Source: Deltaproteobacteria bacterium (GTDB lineage: Bacteria; Bdellovibrionota_C; UBA2361; OMII01). Taken from it: DNA of 44,861 bases. The number at the start of each line of letters is the position of its first letter. Position 1 is the stretch's first letter. The position numbers and the translations under genes were made by a program. Of this stretch, positions 18,798 to 28,862 are shown piece after piece. The notes beneath the pieces were generated by a model that saw only the letters and a list, made by a program, of their open reading frames with translations, did not search any database and was not told where the DNA came from. The stretch spans positions 1 through 44,861 of the forward strand of contig CANLCB010000006.1 of assembly GCA_947488865.1 (NCBI GenBank), read 5' to 3'.

Positions 18798-19676
18798 CTA
18801 GGAATCGATCTCGACAGCCAGCGGAATCGACGCGGCGGCGCCACGACGTGTCACACACACCGCGGCCGCTCGTGATGCCCGTTCAAGAGCGTTTTTTTTA
18901 TCTATCCCTCTTGTAAGGGACCCCAAAAGGTAGCCCAAAAAAGTATCTCCCGCGCCCGTTGTGTCCACCGCGGTAACTTTTTGAGCCGGCTGAAAATAGG
19001 TCTCCTCATTTGAGGCAAGGTAGGCCCCATCTCCGCCAAGGGTTAACGCGATGTCGAGTCGTGGAGCGCGCCCTCGAACACCTTTGATAATCAAGAGCGG
19101 ATCGCTCTCTCCAGTTAGGTCACGCCCTTCTGTCTCGTTAAGAATAATGAGGTCAAGGTACGGCAGGACCGCCGTAACTGTCTCAGCGTCGAACGGAGAA
19201 GGATTGTAGGCGATTCTAACGCCTCGCTTCTTGGCGTACTCAATTGCCCAAGGAACGAGATTGGTCTCGTTTTGCGCTAACAACCAATCTTCCGGCTCAG
19301 CCGTCTCGAGTGCTGTACGAATAAGCTCCTCGGAGATGGAGCCGTTGGCGCCCGCTTCGACAATTATCGCGTTTTGGCCAGAGCGTTGAACCTGAATAAT
19401 AGCATGTCCTGTTCGAACCTCTCCAACGCGAACGAATTGTACATTCACACCATTCGATTCTAGATTTCTTCTCAACTCTATCCCGTCAGCCCCAATAGAG
19501 CCGATATGCGATACATTTGCCCCAGCTCGGGCTAACGCGATGGATTGATTCCCCCCCTTCCCTCCTAGATGAGTCTGAACCTCCAAAGATTTAATCGTCT
19601 GCCCCGGGGATACGATAGAATCGACCTGATAAACGAAATCTAGATTGAGCGATCCAAGACAGTACACTTGCGCCAT
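18798..19676 (-). CDS. rbsK: Ribokinase / PfkB-family sugar kinase
   Basis: VYCLGSLNLDFVYQVDSIVSPGQTIKSLEVQTHLGGKGGNQSIALARAGANV and VDTTGAGDTFLGYLLGSL; start at MAQVYCLG (19676) behind GGGGGAG. Confidence 0.85.
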   Translation of the reverse strand: MAQVYCLGSLNLDFVYQVDSIVSPGQTIKSLEVQTHLGGKGGNQSIALARAGANVSHIGSIGADGIELRRNLESNGVNVQFVRVGEVRTGHAIIQVQRSGQNAIIVEAGANGSISEELIRTALETAEPEDWLLAQNETNLVPWAIEYAKKRGVRIAYNPSPFDAETVTAVLPYLDLIILNETEGRDLTGESDPLLIIKGVRGRAPRLDIALTLGGDGAYLASNEETYFQPAQKVTAVDTTGAGDTFLGYLLGSLTRGIDKKNALERASRAAAVCVTRRGAAASIPLAVEIDS

Positions 19677-19748
19677 ACGATTCTCCCCCAAAATGTATCC
19701 CCTTAGGTCGCGACAACTCCCATCCCCGCCGCTAGCAAACTCGTCAAC

Positions 19749-20768
19749 CTACGCCGCGCGGCAAGGCTCTTTAGCTTCGTCGCGATCGCCAGCGCTCTTC
19801 AGATCTCCGATACTCATGCCGTGTACCGTAAGGAGGTAAAACCCTATCGCCACAGCCGGGATATAGGACATGAAGTGGCTAATGAGCGAATACGCCTGCG
19901 CAACAGGAACTGGATACGCAAAGAGCGCGCATGCCTGAACACAACCGAACTGCCAGACACCGAAAAACCCTGGAGCGGATGGAGCCGCGATAGCTAGCGC
20001 CACAAACACGCCTATGGTCACGCTCAACAAGAACGAGAGATCTCCCGGGAACATGTAAAGAATCGCGTAGAATTGCAGATACGCGGTAAGCCATACAAGG
20101 CCAGTGAGCCCCACAATAACCGCGAGGCGAGCTGGAGTCTTGATGACCGCTGACCCATCGATCAAGTCGTTAAGGAATTTACCAAGCACTCGGGAAACGA
20201 CCTTCGGCATTGGCTTCAGGAAAAACGCGACCATCGAACGGATAAAGCTCGGAAAGGCGCAACTCGCCATTATGAACAACAGAAGACAGGTTGCCATCCC
20301 TCCGAGGAAATAAGCCCCAAGCACAACTTTGTCTGGAAGAGACTCAAGAAACGGAGCGATCAGCGCGAACGATAACAATACCGCGGAGAGGTCAAAAAAT
20401 CGTTCAATAACAACTGAGATGAACGAGGTTCCAAACGAGTAATTCGACCAGCGAGTAAGGACCAGAGGGCGCACCACCTCTCCGAGCCGACCCGGAAGAA
20501 GGAGTGTCGCCAGATTGCCCAGCATGAACGAGTCGAAAAGGGTGCGAACGGTGGGACGAGGCCCGTCCGTCTCAGGAAGAAAAAACTGCCATCTGTACGC
20601 TCGAAGCCCAACATGGATACCGAAGAAAAAGAGGAACGGAATAATAGGCCACAGCTTAATGTCCGCTAAGGTGTGGAGCACCTCATCGAACTTAAGGTCC
20701 CAGAGGGCAAATACCAACATCCCGATACTAATCGCGCATCCAAGCGTCAGTTGAACAACTTTTTTCAT
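19749..20768 (-). CDS. Lysylphosphatidylglycerol synthase TM region / flippase-like membrane protein (UPF0104 type)
   Basis: Multi-TM; FFGIHVGLRAYRWQFFLP, GNLATLLLPGRLGEVVRPLVL, IERFFDLSAVLLSFAL, APSAPGFFGVWQFGCVQA. Confidence 0.82.
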   Translation of the reverse strand: MKKVVQLTLGCAISIGMLVFALWDLKFDEVLHTLADIKLWPIIPFLFFFGIHVGLRAYRWQFFLPETDGPRPTVRTLFDSFMLGNLATLLLPGRLGEVVRPLVLTRWSNYSFGTSFISVVIERFFDLSAVLLSFALIAPFLESLPDKVVLGAYFLGGMATCLLLFIMASCAFPSFIRSMVAFFLKPMPKVVSRVLGKFLNDLIDGSAVIKTPARLAVIVGLTGLVWLTAYLQFYAILYMFPGDLSFLLSVTIGVFVALAIAAPSAPGFFGVWQFGCVQACALFAYPVPVAQAYSLISHFMSYIPAVAIGFYLLTVHGMSIGDLKSAGDRDEAKEPCRAA

Positions 20769-20783
20769 ACGGTATCTCTTTGT

Positions 20784-21866
20784 TTAAGCAACGCTCTTGA
20801 GTGGGCACGTAATCGAGCAATCGAGAACCTTACGAGCGTCACCATCGATCCAACTACCAAGCTCCTCTCTGATAATGGCACTCATTCCGTCAAGCCACAC
20901 TGGGTGATCATTAAGACACGGCACCACCGAAAGCTCCTCGCCTCCGGCCTCCGTAAACTGCTCGTGCCCCTCGTTCCCCAACTCATCCAAGGTCTCAAGA
21001 CAATCAGCGGTAAACCCCGGAGCTACAAGGGTGATTCGTTTAACACCGGCATGACCAAGCTCTTCCAAGGTCTCGTCAGTGTACGGCCTCAACCACGGAT
21101 CGCGACCGAATCGAGATTGAAAGGTGTGAATCACCATCTCTTTCGGCACATTCAATTTTGGAAGCACCGCCGCTGTGGTCTCCAAACACTGACAGCAATA
21201 AGGATCTCCTTTGGTGACGTATTTCTCAGGAACACCGTGATAGGACAGCACCAGTCGCTCCGGCTTCGCGGGAAGAGACGCGAGATGTTCATTAATGACT
21301 GTGGCGAGCGAATCAACATAGCGCGGATGCGCGAAATACGGCTCAGCGACTCGCAGAGTTGGAACCCAACGACGCTTGAGAAGGTGCGGAAACACAGCAT
21401 CGTACGTCGACGCGGTTGTCGCGGCGGCGTATTGAGGATACATCGGGAACAGCAGGATCTTTGAGCATCCCTTCTCAATCAAACGATCGAGGCCGCTCTC
21501 CAAACTCGGCTTGCCGTATCGCATACCGAACTCAACCTCGATGTGACGATTCTCCGCTTGAAGTCGACTTCGAACACCGTCAGCCTGCTTTTTTGTAATG
21601 GTAAAAAGCGGCGAACCTTCCTTGCCCCAGATGCGTGCGTACAACCGCGCGGACCGCTTAGGACGAGTCACCAAGATGATACAGTTGAGGAGGATCCACC
21701 ATAGAATACGGTTCACCTCGATTACCCGGCGGTCCGAAAGGAACTGACCAAGGTATCGGCGTAGCGCCGGAGCGGTCGGCGCGTCAGGCGTACCGAGCTG
21801 CGCAATCAATACTCCGATCTTGTCCTTCGACCCACGACATCCAAATTCACACGACGCCTTATCCAT
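20784..21866 (-). CDS. hemH: Ferrochelatase
   Basis: GVLIAQLGTPDAPTAPALRRYLGQFLSDRRVIE; LVLSYHGVPEKYVTKGDPYCCQC; TLVAPGFTADCLETLDEL. Confidence 0.96.
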   Translation of the reverse strand: MDKASCEFGCRGSKDKIGVLIAQLGTPDAPTAPALRRYLGQFLSDRRVIEVNRILWWILLNCIILVTRPKRSARLYARIWGKEGSPLFTITKKQADGVRSRLQAENRHIEVEFGMRYGKPSLESGLDRLIEKGCSKILLFPMYPQYAAATTASTYDAVFPHLLKRRWVPTLRVAEPYFAHPRYVDSLATVINEHLASLPAKPERLVLSYHGVPEKYVTKGDPYCCQCLETTAAVLPKLNVPKEMVIHTFQSRFGRDPWLRPYTDETLEELGHAGVKRITLVAPGFTADCLETLDELGNEGHEQFTEAGGEELSVVPCLNDHPVWLDGMSAIIREELGSWIDGDARKVLDCSITCPLKSVA

Positions 21867-23190
21867 GACTTCTCCCTCGTAATCGCTCTACGCCCTCACG
21901 GGACAAGCGCACTCTATCAGACACTCCAACCCCACCACGATCAATTCCGACGAACACCACACCTGGATGCTCGGCCTCCACCCTATCAAGCTCCGCTACA
22001 AGCGCGTGATGGCCTACTTTCAATTGCGGTATTGCATGCGACCAGTGGGTGGCCCGCATAAATCTCGCCTCAGAAACACCAAGATAGCGTTTCAAGAGTA
22101 GCGGAATTTGCTCACGAAGCTTCGCTTCATCAGGCCGCATATCACCGGCCTGAGCTCCCCCCACCATCACTGTGAGTACTTGCTGATCAGGCGGCGCAAC
22201 ATGGGGAAAGATGAGTGAATTGAACATTACGCCCAAGAGATTATCAGGCATCCCCCGTGGAAAAAGGATCCCGAAAGCGTCAGGAAGCAACTTCTCGCTC
22301 TTTGATACAGCGAGGTGCACAACCGTTAAACTCGCGTACTCCTGCGCGCCAATTCGCGCGCTCAAAGAAGTATCAAGGCCTTGGATGAGAGAAGAGAGAG
22401 AGCCACCGGCATTTGTGACCACCACTGAATCCACTGGGACGATTTGACCGTTGGAGCAGTGGATGTCATATCCACCACAGTCCTTCTCGATCAGGCGCTC
22501 CGCCTTTGCGGCAACCAGATCTACCTTATCCTGAAGGCTGGACCACAGCGCGTTTGGAATCCGCTGGATGCCGCCGTTAACCACAAAGATGTTTGGTTTT
22601 CCGCCCTTTGGCTTCCGACGGATATACCCAACAAGCGATAGCCCCTTCTCGGCTGCCGCCCACAGCCCCGAGAATATCGAGCGTGCGCTCAGCTTCTCGA
22701 CGTCACCTCCGTAAATGCCTTTGAGTACAGGGTCGAGCATGTTGCGCGTAACCTGCTCGCCGATGAGCGGCGTAAAGAACTCTAATACCGACACATCCTC
22801 AGCTCTCGGCTTTAAAAGGCCCGGTATGAAAAGCTTAAACGGAAGAGAGATCTTGATAGACCACGGGAAGAGCGAGCTCTTTATCAGCTCACGTGGCCCC
22901 GAAGGCACCTTTTGAGCGCGTCCATCACACCAAACAAACTGCCCGTAAGGCTGAACTGAGGGATATCGAACCTCTCCTTTAAGTCCGAGTTCCCCCATCA
23001 GCTCCATGACATGGGGCCGTTCGACTAAGACGTTCGGCCCAGCCTCTAGATTGAAGCCGTCCTGCTGAATGGAACGTAACATCCCCCCTATCGATCCGGG
23101 TTCAATGAGAACGGGACGAACCCCTTGCTTGACTAAGTCATATGCCGCGGTTAATCCGGCGATACCCGCACCGATAATACCAACCGTCAT
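21859..23190 (-). CDS. hemY: Protoporphyrinogen oxidase (FAD-dependent, HemY/PPOX type)
   Basis: GIIGAGIAGLTAAYDLVKQG; AGPNVLVERPHVMELMGELGL; DPVLKGIYGGDVEKLSARSIF; 8-bp overlap with hemH. Confidence 0.92.
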   Translation of the reverse strand: MTVGIIGAGIAGLTAAYDLVKQGVRPVLIEPGSIGGMLRSIQQDGFNLEAGPNVLVERPHVMELMGELGLKGEVRYPSVQPYGQFVWCDGRAQKVPSGPRELIKSSLFPWSIKISLPFKLFIPGLLKPRAEDVSVLEFFTPLIGEQVTRNMLDPVLKGIYGGDVEKLSARSIFSGLWAAAEKGLSLVGYIRRKPKGGKPNIFVVNGGIQRIPNALWSSLQDKVDLVAAKAERLIEKDCGGYDIHCSNGQIVPVDSVVVTNAGGSLSSLIQGLDTSLSARIGAQEYASLTVVHLAVSKSEKLLPDAFGILFPRGMPDNLLGVMFNSLIFPHVAPPDQQVLTVMVGGAQAGDMRPDEAKLREQIPLLLKRYLGVSEARFMRATHWSHAIPQLKVGHHALVAELDRVEAEHPGVVFVGIDRGGVGVSDRVRLSREGVERLRGRSHG

Positions 23191-23208
23191 AGAGATCCCA
23201 CGCCTAAG

Positions 23209-24438
23209 CTAGAACAAAAGTCTGGTTCGGATACTCGTTGGCAGCTCATCAATCTTGCTCTTGACCGCCGCGGAGATCGTTTGGTCTACGTCGATTATCA
23301 GATAGCCCACATCGCCGAGCGTGTTGAGATACTGAGCCTGAATATTGCCCCCCATCTGCGCGATGATTGTGTTAATCGAACTCAACACACCAGGGACGTT
23401 GCGATGGATATTAAGAATGCGGTGACTCTCGCGAACAAGCGGCAACTCTACCTGAGGGAAGTTAACAGCCCCTGTAGTACTTCCCACCTCTGTAAATTTC
23501 AGCAGGGTCGTACCTACTTCAAGTCCGATATTTCGCTGAGCCTCAAGGGTGCTTCCACCGATGTGAGGAGTAAGGATCACGTTATCCAAACCACTTAACG
23601 GGCAAGAGAAAACCTCGTCATTTGAGGCCGGCTCCTCAGGGAACACATCTACGGCCACACCTCCGAGCTTGCCGCTCTCGACCCCGGATTTGACCGCCGG
23701 CAGATCCACCACCTTTCCGCGACTAAGATTCAAGAGGAACGCTCCCTGCTTCATCTGAGCTATCTCAGGGGCTCCGATCAGGTTGCGGGTCTCCGCAGTC
23801 TCGGGCACATGCAGCGAAACGAAGTCAGACAAGGCAAGCAGCTCCTTGAGGCTGGCCACCTGGGTCGCGTTACCAAACGGAAGCTTTCCAAGGATGTCGT
23901 AGTAATAGACCTTCATCCCGAACGCTTCGGCGAGAAGCCCGACCTGAGGTCCTATATGCCCGTATCCCACGAGACCAACGGTTTTATTTCGAACCTCAAC
24001 ACACCCGTCCGCCGACTTCTCCCACACTCCCCGGTGCAAAAGCTGACTCTTGTGAGCCGCTCGTCGAGCCAGCATTACCATCTCAGCAAGGGTCAGCTCC
24101 GCGACGCTACGCGTATTACTAAATGGAGCATTAAAGACCGGCACGCCATGAAGCGCTGCCGCCGATAGGTCCACCTGGTCAGTGCCAATGCAAAAGCATC
24201 CGATCGCCAACAGGCTATCAGCCGCCTCTAACACCTTCTTAGAGACCCGGGTTTTCGAACGAATTCCAAGCAGATGCACCCCTGGGATGCGCTTGACAAG
24301 CTCATCCTCACTGAGGGCATTCTTTAAAAGTTCTGGCTGGTAGCCCGCCTGCTGAAGCTTTTCAACACATGCGGGATGAACCCCCTCTAGGAGGAGGATT
24401 TTGAACTTCTCTCGGGGAAATGAAACCTGCTTTTGCAT
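23209..24438 (-). CDS. serA: D-3-phosphoglycerate dehydrogenase (about 410-aa ACT-domain form)
   Basis: LLLEGVHPACVEKLQQAGY; GIRSKTRVSKKVLEAADSLLAIGCFCIGTDQVDL; NLSRGKVVDL; LTPHIGGSTLEAQRNIGLEV; C-terminal ACT region. Confidence 0.95.
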   Translation of the reverse strand: MQKQVSFPREKFKILLLEGVHPACVEKLQQAGYQPELLKNALSEDELVKRIPGVHLLGIRSKTRVSKKVLEAADSLLAIGCFCIGTDQVDLSAAALHGVPVFNAPFSNTRSVAELTLAEMVMLARRAAHKSQLLHRGVWEKSADGCVEVRNKTVGLVGYGHIGPQVGLLAEAFGMKVYYYDILGKLPFGNATQVASLKELLALSDFVSLHVPETAETRNLIGAPEIAQMKQGAFLLNLSRGKVVDLPAVKSGVESGKLGGVAVDVFPEEPASNDEVFSCPLSGLDNVILTPHIGGSTLEAQRNIGLEVGTTLLKFTEVGSTTGAVNFPQVELPLVRESHRILNIHRNVPGVLSSINTIIAQMGGNIQAQYLNTLGDVGYLIIDVDQTISAAVKSKIDELPTSIRTRLLF

Positions 24439-24590
24439 GGCGCCATGCTATAGCGGACAAAAGATAAACGAAAGTAAGCCCTTGCTCAAAACAGAGGATT
24501 TTTATCCCCTATCGCCCCCTTCTCAAGCAGCCCCCTACTTTTTAACGAGCCCTCTGCCTTTGTAGCCCTCTTTTGTGCTACCCTATCGGG

Positions 24591-27500
24591 ATGATCGGGT
24601 CTCATCCTTCCGCTAAATCTAAGATTCTAAGCCACCTCAAAAAGCTCGCTCCGTTCTCAGTTGTGGAGCGAGGAATCAGTTGGGCTTCCCAGGACATGGT
24701 TTCTGATTGCAACGGGTCAGCTCACGCCGTTACCGGTGTTGTTCGCGAGGATGAAAATACCACTCACACAGTATCCCTCTCAATCCTCTCGTCTCACGAA
24801 GTTGACGCGACCTGTACATGCTGCTCTCACGGTGACATGCAAGAGCAATGGTGCGCCCACGCTGTCGCGCTCCTATGGCGCGCCGCCGACCTTGATTTCT
24901 TTGAACCTCGCGGCGGTTTTGGCGAGCGGGAGTCCACCTTTCGGGTAAATTCAAGCTCACCTCAAGAGATAGCAACCGCTATTCGCGAAGTGCACTCGCT
25001 AGAGCAGTCGCTATCGGTACCCGACGGCTCGGGAGCTCCACAACCCAAGCTCTGCACGCCTGAGGTTTCGATCATTCTCGACCTCTCAAGCGATCGCCTC
25101 GGTATAAGAGTAGCTTTCGATGACCAAGAACAAGAGCCCACTATCTTCGAAGGGTTTAAGTTCGTATCCACTCGCGCGCTTGACAATCTGCTTCTTCAAA
25201 TCCTTGAAGACGAGGGGTCGTGGGACGAGACTTCTCGCCTCTGGTTCATCAACTCGAGCAAGGGCATTGAGCTTATTCTGGGGCTGTTGGAAGAATATAA
25301 AGATGTCCTCAGCATCCGAAATCTCCAACCCATAAAGGTCAGCCACATCCCCCTAAACGCGAAGCTCTCGATGTCGTGGCACCAAACGTCACTTGAACTC
25401 GCGATGAGCTGGCTCGTATACTCGGGCGAGAAGCGCGTAGAGCTGTCTCGCAATCAGGACATCTTCGGAACGGGCCCTTTCTGGACTCTCGTTGACAACA
25501 CAATTTATCGGCTCTCGCCGCAGGCGGCTCGCATCGCGTCAATCTTTGGCTCAAGCCACTCCCTCACCCTCACTCGAGCTCAGGTAGGACCGATCCTCGA
25601 AGTGATGAATGAGCTAGGCTCCGACACCTTTGGCGCTCTTCATGTGTCGAACCCAGAGCTGCAACCCTCTGTAGAGATCAAGGACCCAACCCCAATCCTT
25701 TATCTAGAGCGAAGAGATGTCGCGTCAGACCACTTTACATCACACCGCAGCATTGAACTTTCAGCGGTTATTGACTTCGAATACCCTTCTCCTCCATCGA
25801 GCTCGAATACAGTTTACTTACGAAACCGGAAACAGGAAGCTGAGCAGCTAGCCCTTCTTTCGTCGCTAGGATTCTCAAGCACTCCAGAAAACCGCCGCTA
25901 CTCAATTCAGGGCGATGCCGCTCTCGATTTCATCCACGAAACGTACAAGCAGCTTGAGGAGCCGTGGAAGGTTCACGGTTTAGACATCGTGAAGAAAGGA
26001 GTCCGATTCGCGGACCTCCGCATAGCTGTGGCCCTCTCTGGCGCCTCCGCAAAGCGAGATCTCGACGATCTAGAGGACGCAAAATCCTCGGAGAAGCGTG
26101 GAGGTTCTATTGATTGGTTCGACTGTCACGTATCAGTGGTACAAAACAACGCGAACCTTCCCCTGTCAGCGGTGTTCAAAAACGCCCGTGGAGATAACGA
26201 TCGGTGGACTCGTCTTGATAGCGGCGCGTACGCGCGTATTCCAGGCGGAAACGTAGCGCAGCTTCGAACTATTCTTGGAATGGTCGATCCTAACTGCCGT
26301 GTCAGCAACACCATCAAGACCCGACTCTCCCTCGCTCAAGCGATCAGCCTTGGTCGCATTAACGACGCCGGATTCTCAGTTTCGCTCGATAGAAAGCTCG
26401 CGGCTCTCAACGCGAAGCTCTCCTCATTCTCAGAGATAAAGCCAATCTCAGCGTCGAAAGGGTTTAAAGGGAAGCTTCGCCACTACCAAGAGGAAGGTAT
26501 TAGCTGGCTCAACTTCCTTCACGAATTCGAACTCGGTGGAATTTTGGCGGACGAAATGGGACTTGGAAAGACGGTCCAAGCGCTCGCGTTCTTCCAACAC
26601 CTTCGCGAAAAGCGCGGAAAAAAGAAGGGGCAAAAGCCAATCCTGATCGTCGCCCCAACATCAGTAATCACGAACTGGAACTACGAAGTTAGAAAATTCA
26701 CGCCAGACATGAAGGTCGTGATGCTTCACGGACCAGGAAGAAAGGCACTATTCGAGCAGGTTCCAGAAGCCGACATCGTCCTCACTTCGTATGCCCTACT
26801 CCGAGTGGATCGGTACGACCTAGAGCGGTACGAGTTCTCCCACATCGTCCTTGATGAGGCACAGAACATTAAGAACCCACAGGCCGCGACCACGAAGGCC
26901 GCAAAGAGCATTCGCGCCCGATACCGCCTCGCGTTAACAGGTACACCGACCGAGAACCGTCCAATGGAACTCTGGTCGATCATGGACTTCCTGATGCCAG
27001 GCTATCTGGGGTCGTATGAGTTCTTCAGAGCCAACATCGAGCGTCCGATCCTTGAGGGAGGAACGTCAGTCAACGTGGCGCAGCTCCTAAACGCCAAAAC
27101 ACGGCCATTCATCCTCAGACGCCTCAAGGCGGACGTAGAGAAAGAGCTTCCACCTAAGATTGAATCAGTACTTCACGTTGAAATGGCCGCAAGTCAGCGA
27201 CAAATGTACAGTCAGATCCTTAACGAAGTTCGACCAAAAGTCTTCGACGCTATCAAGAAGAAGGGCATCCAAGGGGCTAGCGTTTCGATCCTTGCCGCCC
27301 TCCTCCGACTTCGCCAGGTCTGTAACCACCCGAACTCTATCGAGGCCTTCGAAGATCTTGAGGGATACGAGTCCGGTAAGTTCAATCTGTTGAAGGATCT
27401 CACTGTCGAGGCCCTTGAATCAGGACGGAAGATTCTTCTGTTCAGCCAGTTCCGAGGAATGCTCGGCATCATCCGCACATGGCTCCAAGAGATTCAGGTC

Positions 27501-27899
27501 AACCACCTCTATCTCGATGGAAATACTAAGAATCGACAGGAGCTCATCGATCAATTTACCAACGATGAGTCCGTTCGCCTCTTCCTCATTAGTTTGAAAG
27601 CGGGAGGATCCGGTCTCAACCTTATGGCTGCGGACACGGTTATCATTTACGATCCTTGGTGGAATCCAGCAGTTGAGAGCCAAGCGGTTGATCGCGCACA
27701 CAGAATTGGACAGAACAAAACAGTTTCTGTGTATCGTCTCGTAACAGAAGACTCCGTTGAACAGAAGATCATGGCGCTTAAAGAGAAGAAGTCTAAACTT
27801 GTTGACGCTCTCGTTAACGAGAATGGACTCTCAACTCTCAAGCTCGCTAAGACCGACCTCGAAAGTCTCTTCAGTCCGCTTCCCGAAGCGGGAGAGTAA
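24591..27899 (+). CDS. SWIM zinc-finger / SNF2-family DEAD-like helicase
   Basis: SWIM motif CTCCSHGDMQEQWCAHAVAL; GGILADEMGLGKTVQALAF; LDEAQNIKNP; LTGTPTENRPMELWSIMDF; LISLKAGGSGLNLMAADTVIIYDPWWNPAVESQAVDRAHRIGQ. Start preferred at ATG 24591. Confidence 0.93.
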   Translation: MIGSHPSAKSKILSHLKKLAPFSVVERGISWASQDMVSDCNGSAHAVTGVVREDENTTHTVSLSILSSHEVDATCTCCSHGDMQEQWCAHAVALLWRAADLDFFEPRGGFGERESTFRVNSSSPQEIATAIREVHSLEQSLSVPDGSGAPQPKLCTPEVSIILDLSSDRLGIRVAFDDQEQEPTIFEGFKFVSTRALDNLLLQILEDEGSWDETSRLWFINSSKGIELILGLLEEYKDVLSIRNLQPIKVSHIPLNAKLSMSWHQTSLELAMSWLVYSGEKRVELSRNQDIFGTGPFWTLVDNTIYRLSPQAARIASIFGSSHSLTLTRAQVGPILEVMNELGSDTFGALHVSNPELQPSVEIKDPTPILYLERRDVASDHFTSHRSIELSAVIDFEYPSPPSSSNTVYLRNRKQEAEQLALLSSLGFSSTPENRRYSIQGDAALDFIHETYKQLEEPWKVHGLDIVKKGVRFADLRIAVALSGASAKRDLDDLEDAKSSEKRGGSIDWFDCHVSVVQNNANLPLSAVFKNARGDNDRWTRLDSGAYARIPGGNVAQLRTILGMVDPNCRVSNTIKTRLSLAQAISLGRINDAGFSVSLDRKLAALNAKLSSFSEIKPISASKGFKGKLRHYQEEGISWLNFLHEFELGGILADEMGLGKTVQALAFFQHLREKRGKKKGQKPILIVAPTSVITNWNYEVRKFTPDMKVVMLHGPGRKALFEQVPEADIVLTSYALLRVDRYDLERYEFSHIVLDEAQNIKNPQAATTKAAKSIRARYRLALTGTPTENRPMELWSIMDFLMPGYLGSYEFFRANIERPILEGGTSVNVAQLLNAKTRPFILRRLKADVEKELPPKIESVLHVEMAASQRQMYSQILNEVRPKVFDAIKKKGIQGASVSILAALLRLRQVCNHPNSIEAFEDLEGYESGKFNLLKDLTVEALESGRKILLFSQFRGMLGIIRTWLQEIQVNHLYLDGNTKNRQELIDQFTNDESVRLFLISLKAGGSGLNLMAADTVIIYDPWWNPAVESQAVDRAHRIGQNKTVSVYRLVTEDSVEQKIMALKEKKSKLVDALVNENGLSTLKLAKTDLESLFSPLPEAGE

Positions 27900-28353
27900 A
27901 TTTCTTCAGCATGGAGATCTGTCGGCTACGGTCTCTGTCACAACGAGTATCGCGAGAATCGCAAGCGATACGTATTGTGCGCAGCGATCTCCTTTTAACG
28001 AGCGGCATTTCGGCAGCGCTTTACCTCGCAAACTTTTGAAAATAAATAACTTTTGCGAATCCTTTCAAGCGCCTTGGAGCGTCTTATCTAACGGACGCTA
28101 TCTGACTGTTGCTGGTCTAAGAGCCGTTGAGGCAGGAGGGAAGTGGGTCCGATTTCATAGCGGTGTTTGTTTTTGAGTCTTTTGAGACGAATTTACAAAA
28201 CCCATGCAAATCAACCACTTATCTAGGTACCTCAAAAATGGCTTTTGACCATCACTTGACGAGATTCCCGCTACTTGCGTGTAACCACTTGTCATTGCTT
28301 AGGTAGTACGTTAATTGATTTTCGATCGATACCTTCATTGGGGGATCTTCTGT

Positions 28354-28686
28354 ATGGGCAATGCACGTTACTGTTTAACTAAGGCTGACCTCGCTGACGC
28401 TATTTACGCCGCTATCGATATCGATAAGCAAAAGGCAGCGACTATCGTTGAGGACTATGTCGAGCTCATCAAGGAAGCGCTCGATAAGGAGGCCAAGGTT
28501 ATGCTTTCGGGCTTCGGATGCTACGAAGTGAAGTCGAAGCCAGCTCGTCGAGGACGCAATCCTCAGACTCGCGAGACGATTATCCTTCGCGCTCGACGCG
28601 TAGTTAAGTTCAAGCCGAGCCAACTTCTCCGCCGCGCTATTAACGGCGAGAAAGTTTCGGACGACGAGATCGACAAAGAGTATTAG
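28354..28686 (+). CDS. HU/IHF-family DNA-binding protein
   Basis: LTKADLADAIYAAIDIDKQKAATIVEDYVELIKEALDKEAKVMLSGFGCYEVKSKPARRGRNPQTRETIILRARRVVKFKPSQLLRRAI; GGGGGAT before ATG 28354. Confidence 0.94.
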   Translation: MGNARYCLTKADLADAIYAAIDIDKQKAATIVEDYVELIKEALDKEAKVMLSGFGCYEVKSKPARRGRNPQTRETIILRARRVVKFKPSQLLRRAINGEKVSDDEIDKEY

Positions 28687-28718
28687 TCTTCCCTTGTTTT
28701 TCGAGGGTTCGAACGAAG

Positions 28719-28759
28719 AGACGCGCCTCGCTCCAATTGCGGTAGCAGGCGCGTTTTTC
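28719..28759 (+). terminator. Rho-independent terminator after the HU/IHF gene
   Basis: ACGCGCCT (28721-28728) pairs with AGGCGCGT (28747-28754), with T residues running on from the stem's final T. Confidence 0.85.
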
Positions 28760-28862
28760 GTTTCCTAAACTTTCGCACCTCAAAACTCGCTCTGTGGAAA
28801 CGGCAAGGGTGCCCCCTAGACAGATTTTGTCGCAAGAGTCTGCCCATCAAGAGGAACCAACG

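Noticed and set aside
27757-28176. 139-aa ORF overlapping the SNF2 3' end and the following gap
   Set aside because: Begins inside the SNF2 coding region in another frame, no Shine-Dalgarno, no recognisable domain.
28704-28716. GGGTTCGAAC resembling a tRNA T-arm
   Set aside because: No acceptor, D or anticodon arms can be built around it; it precedes an obvious terminator.
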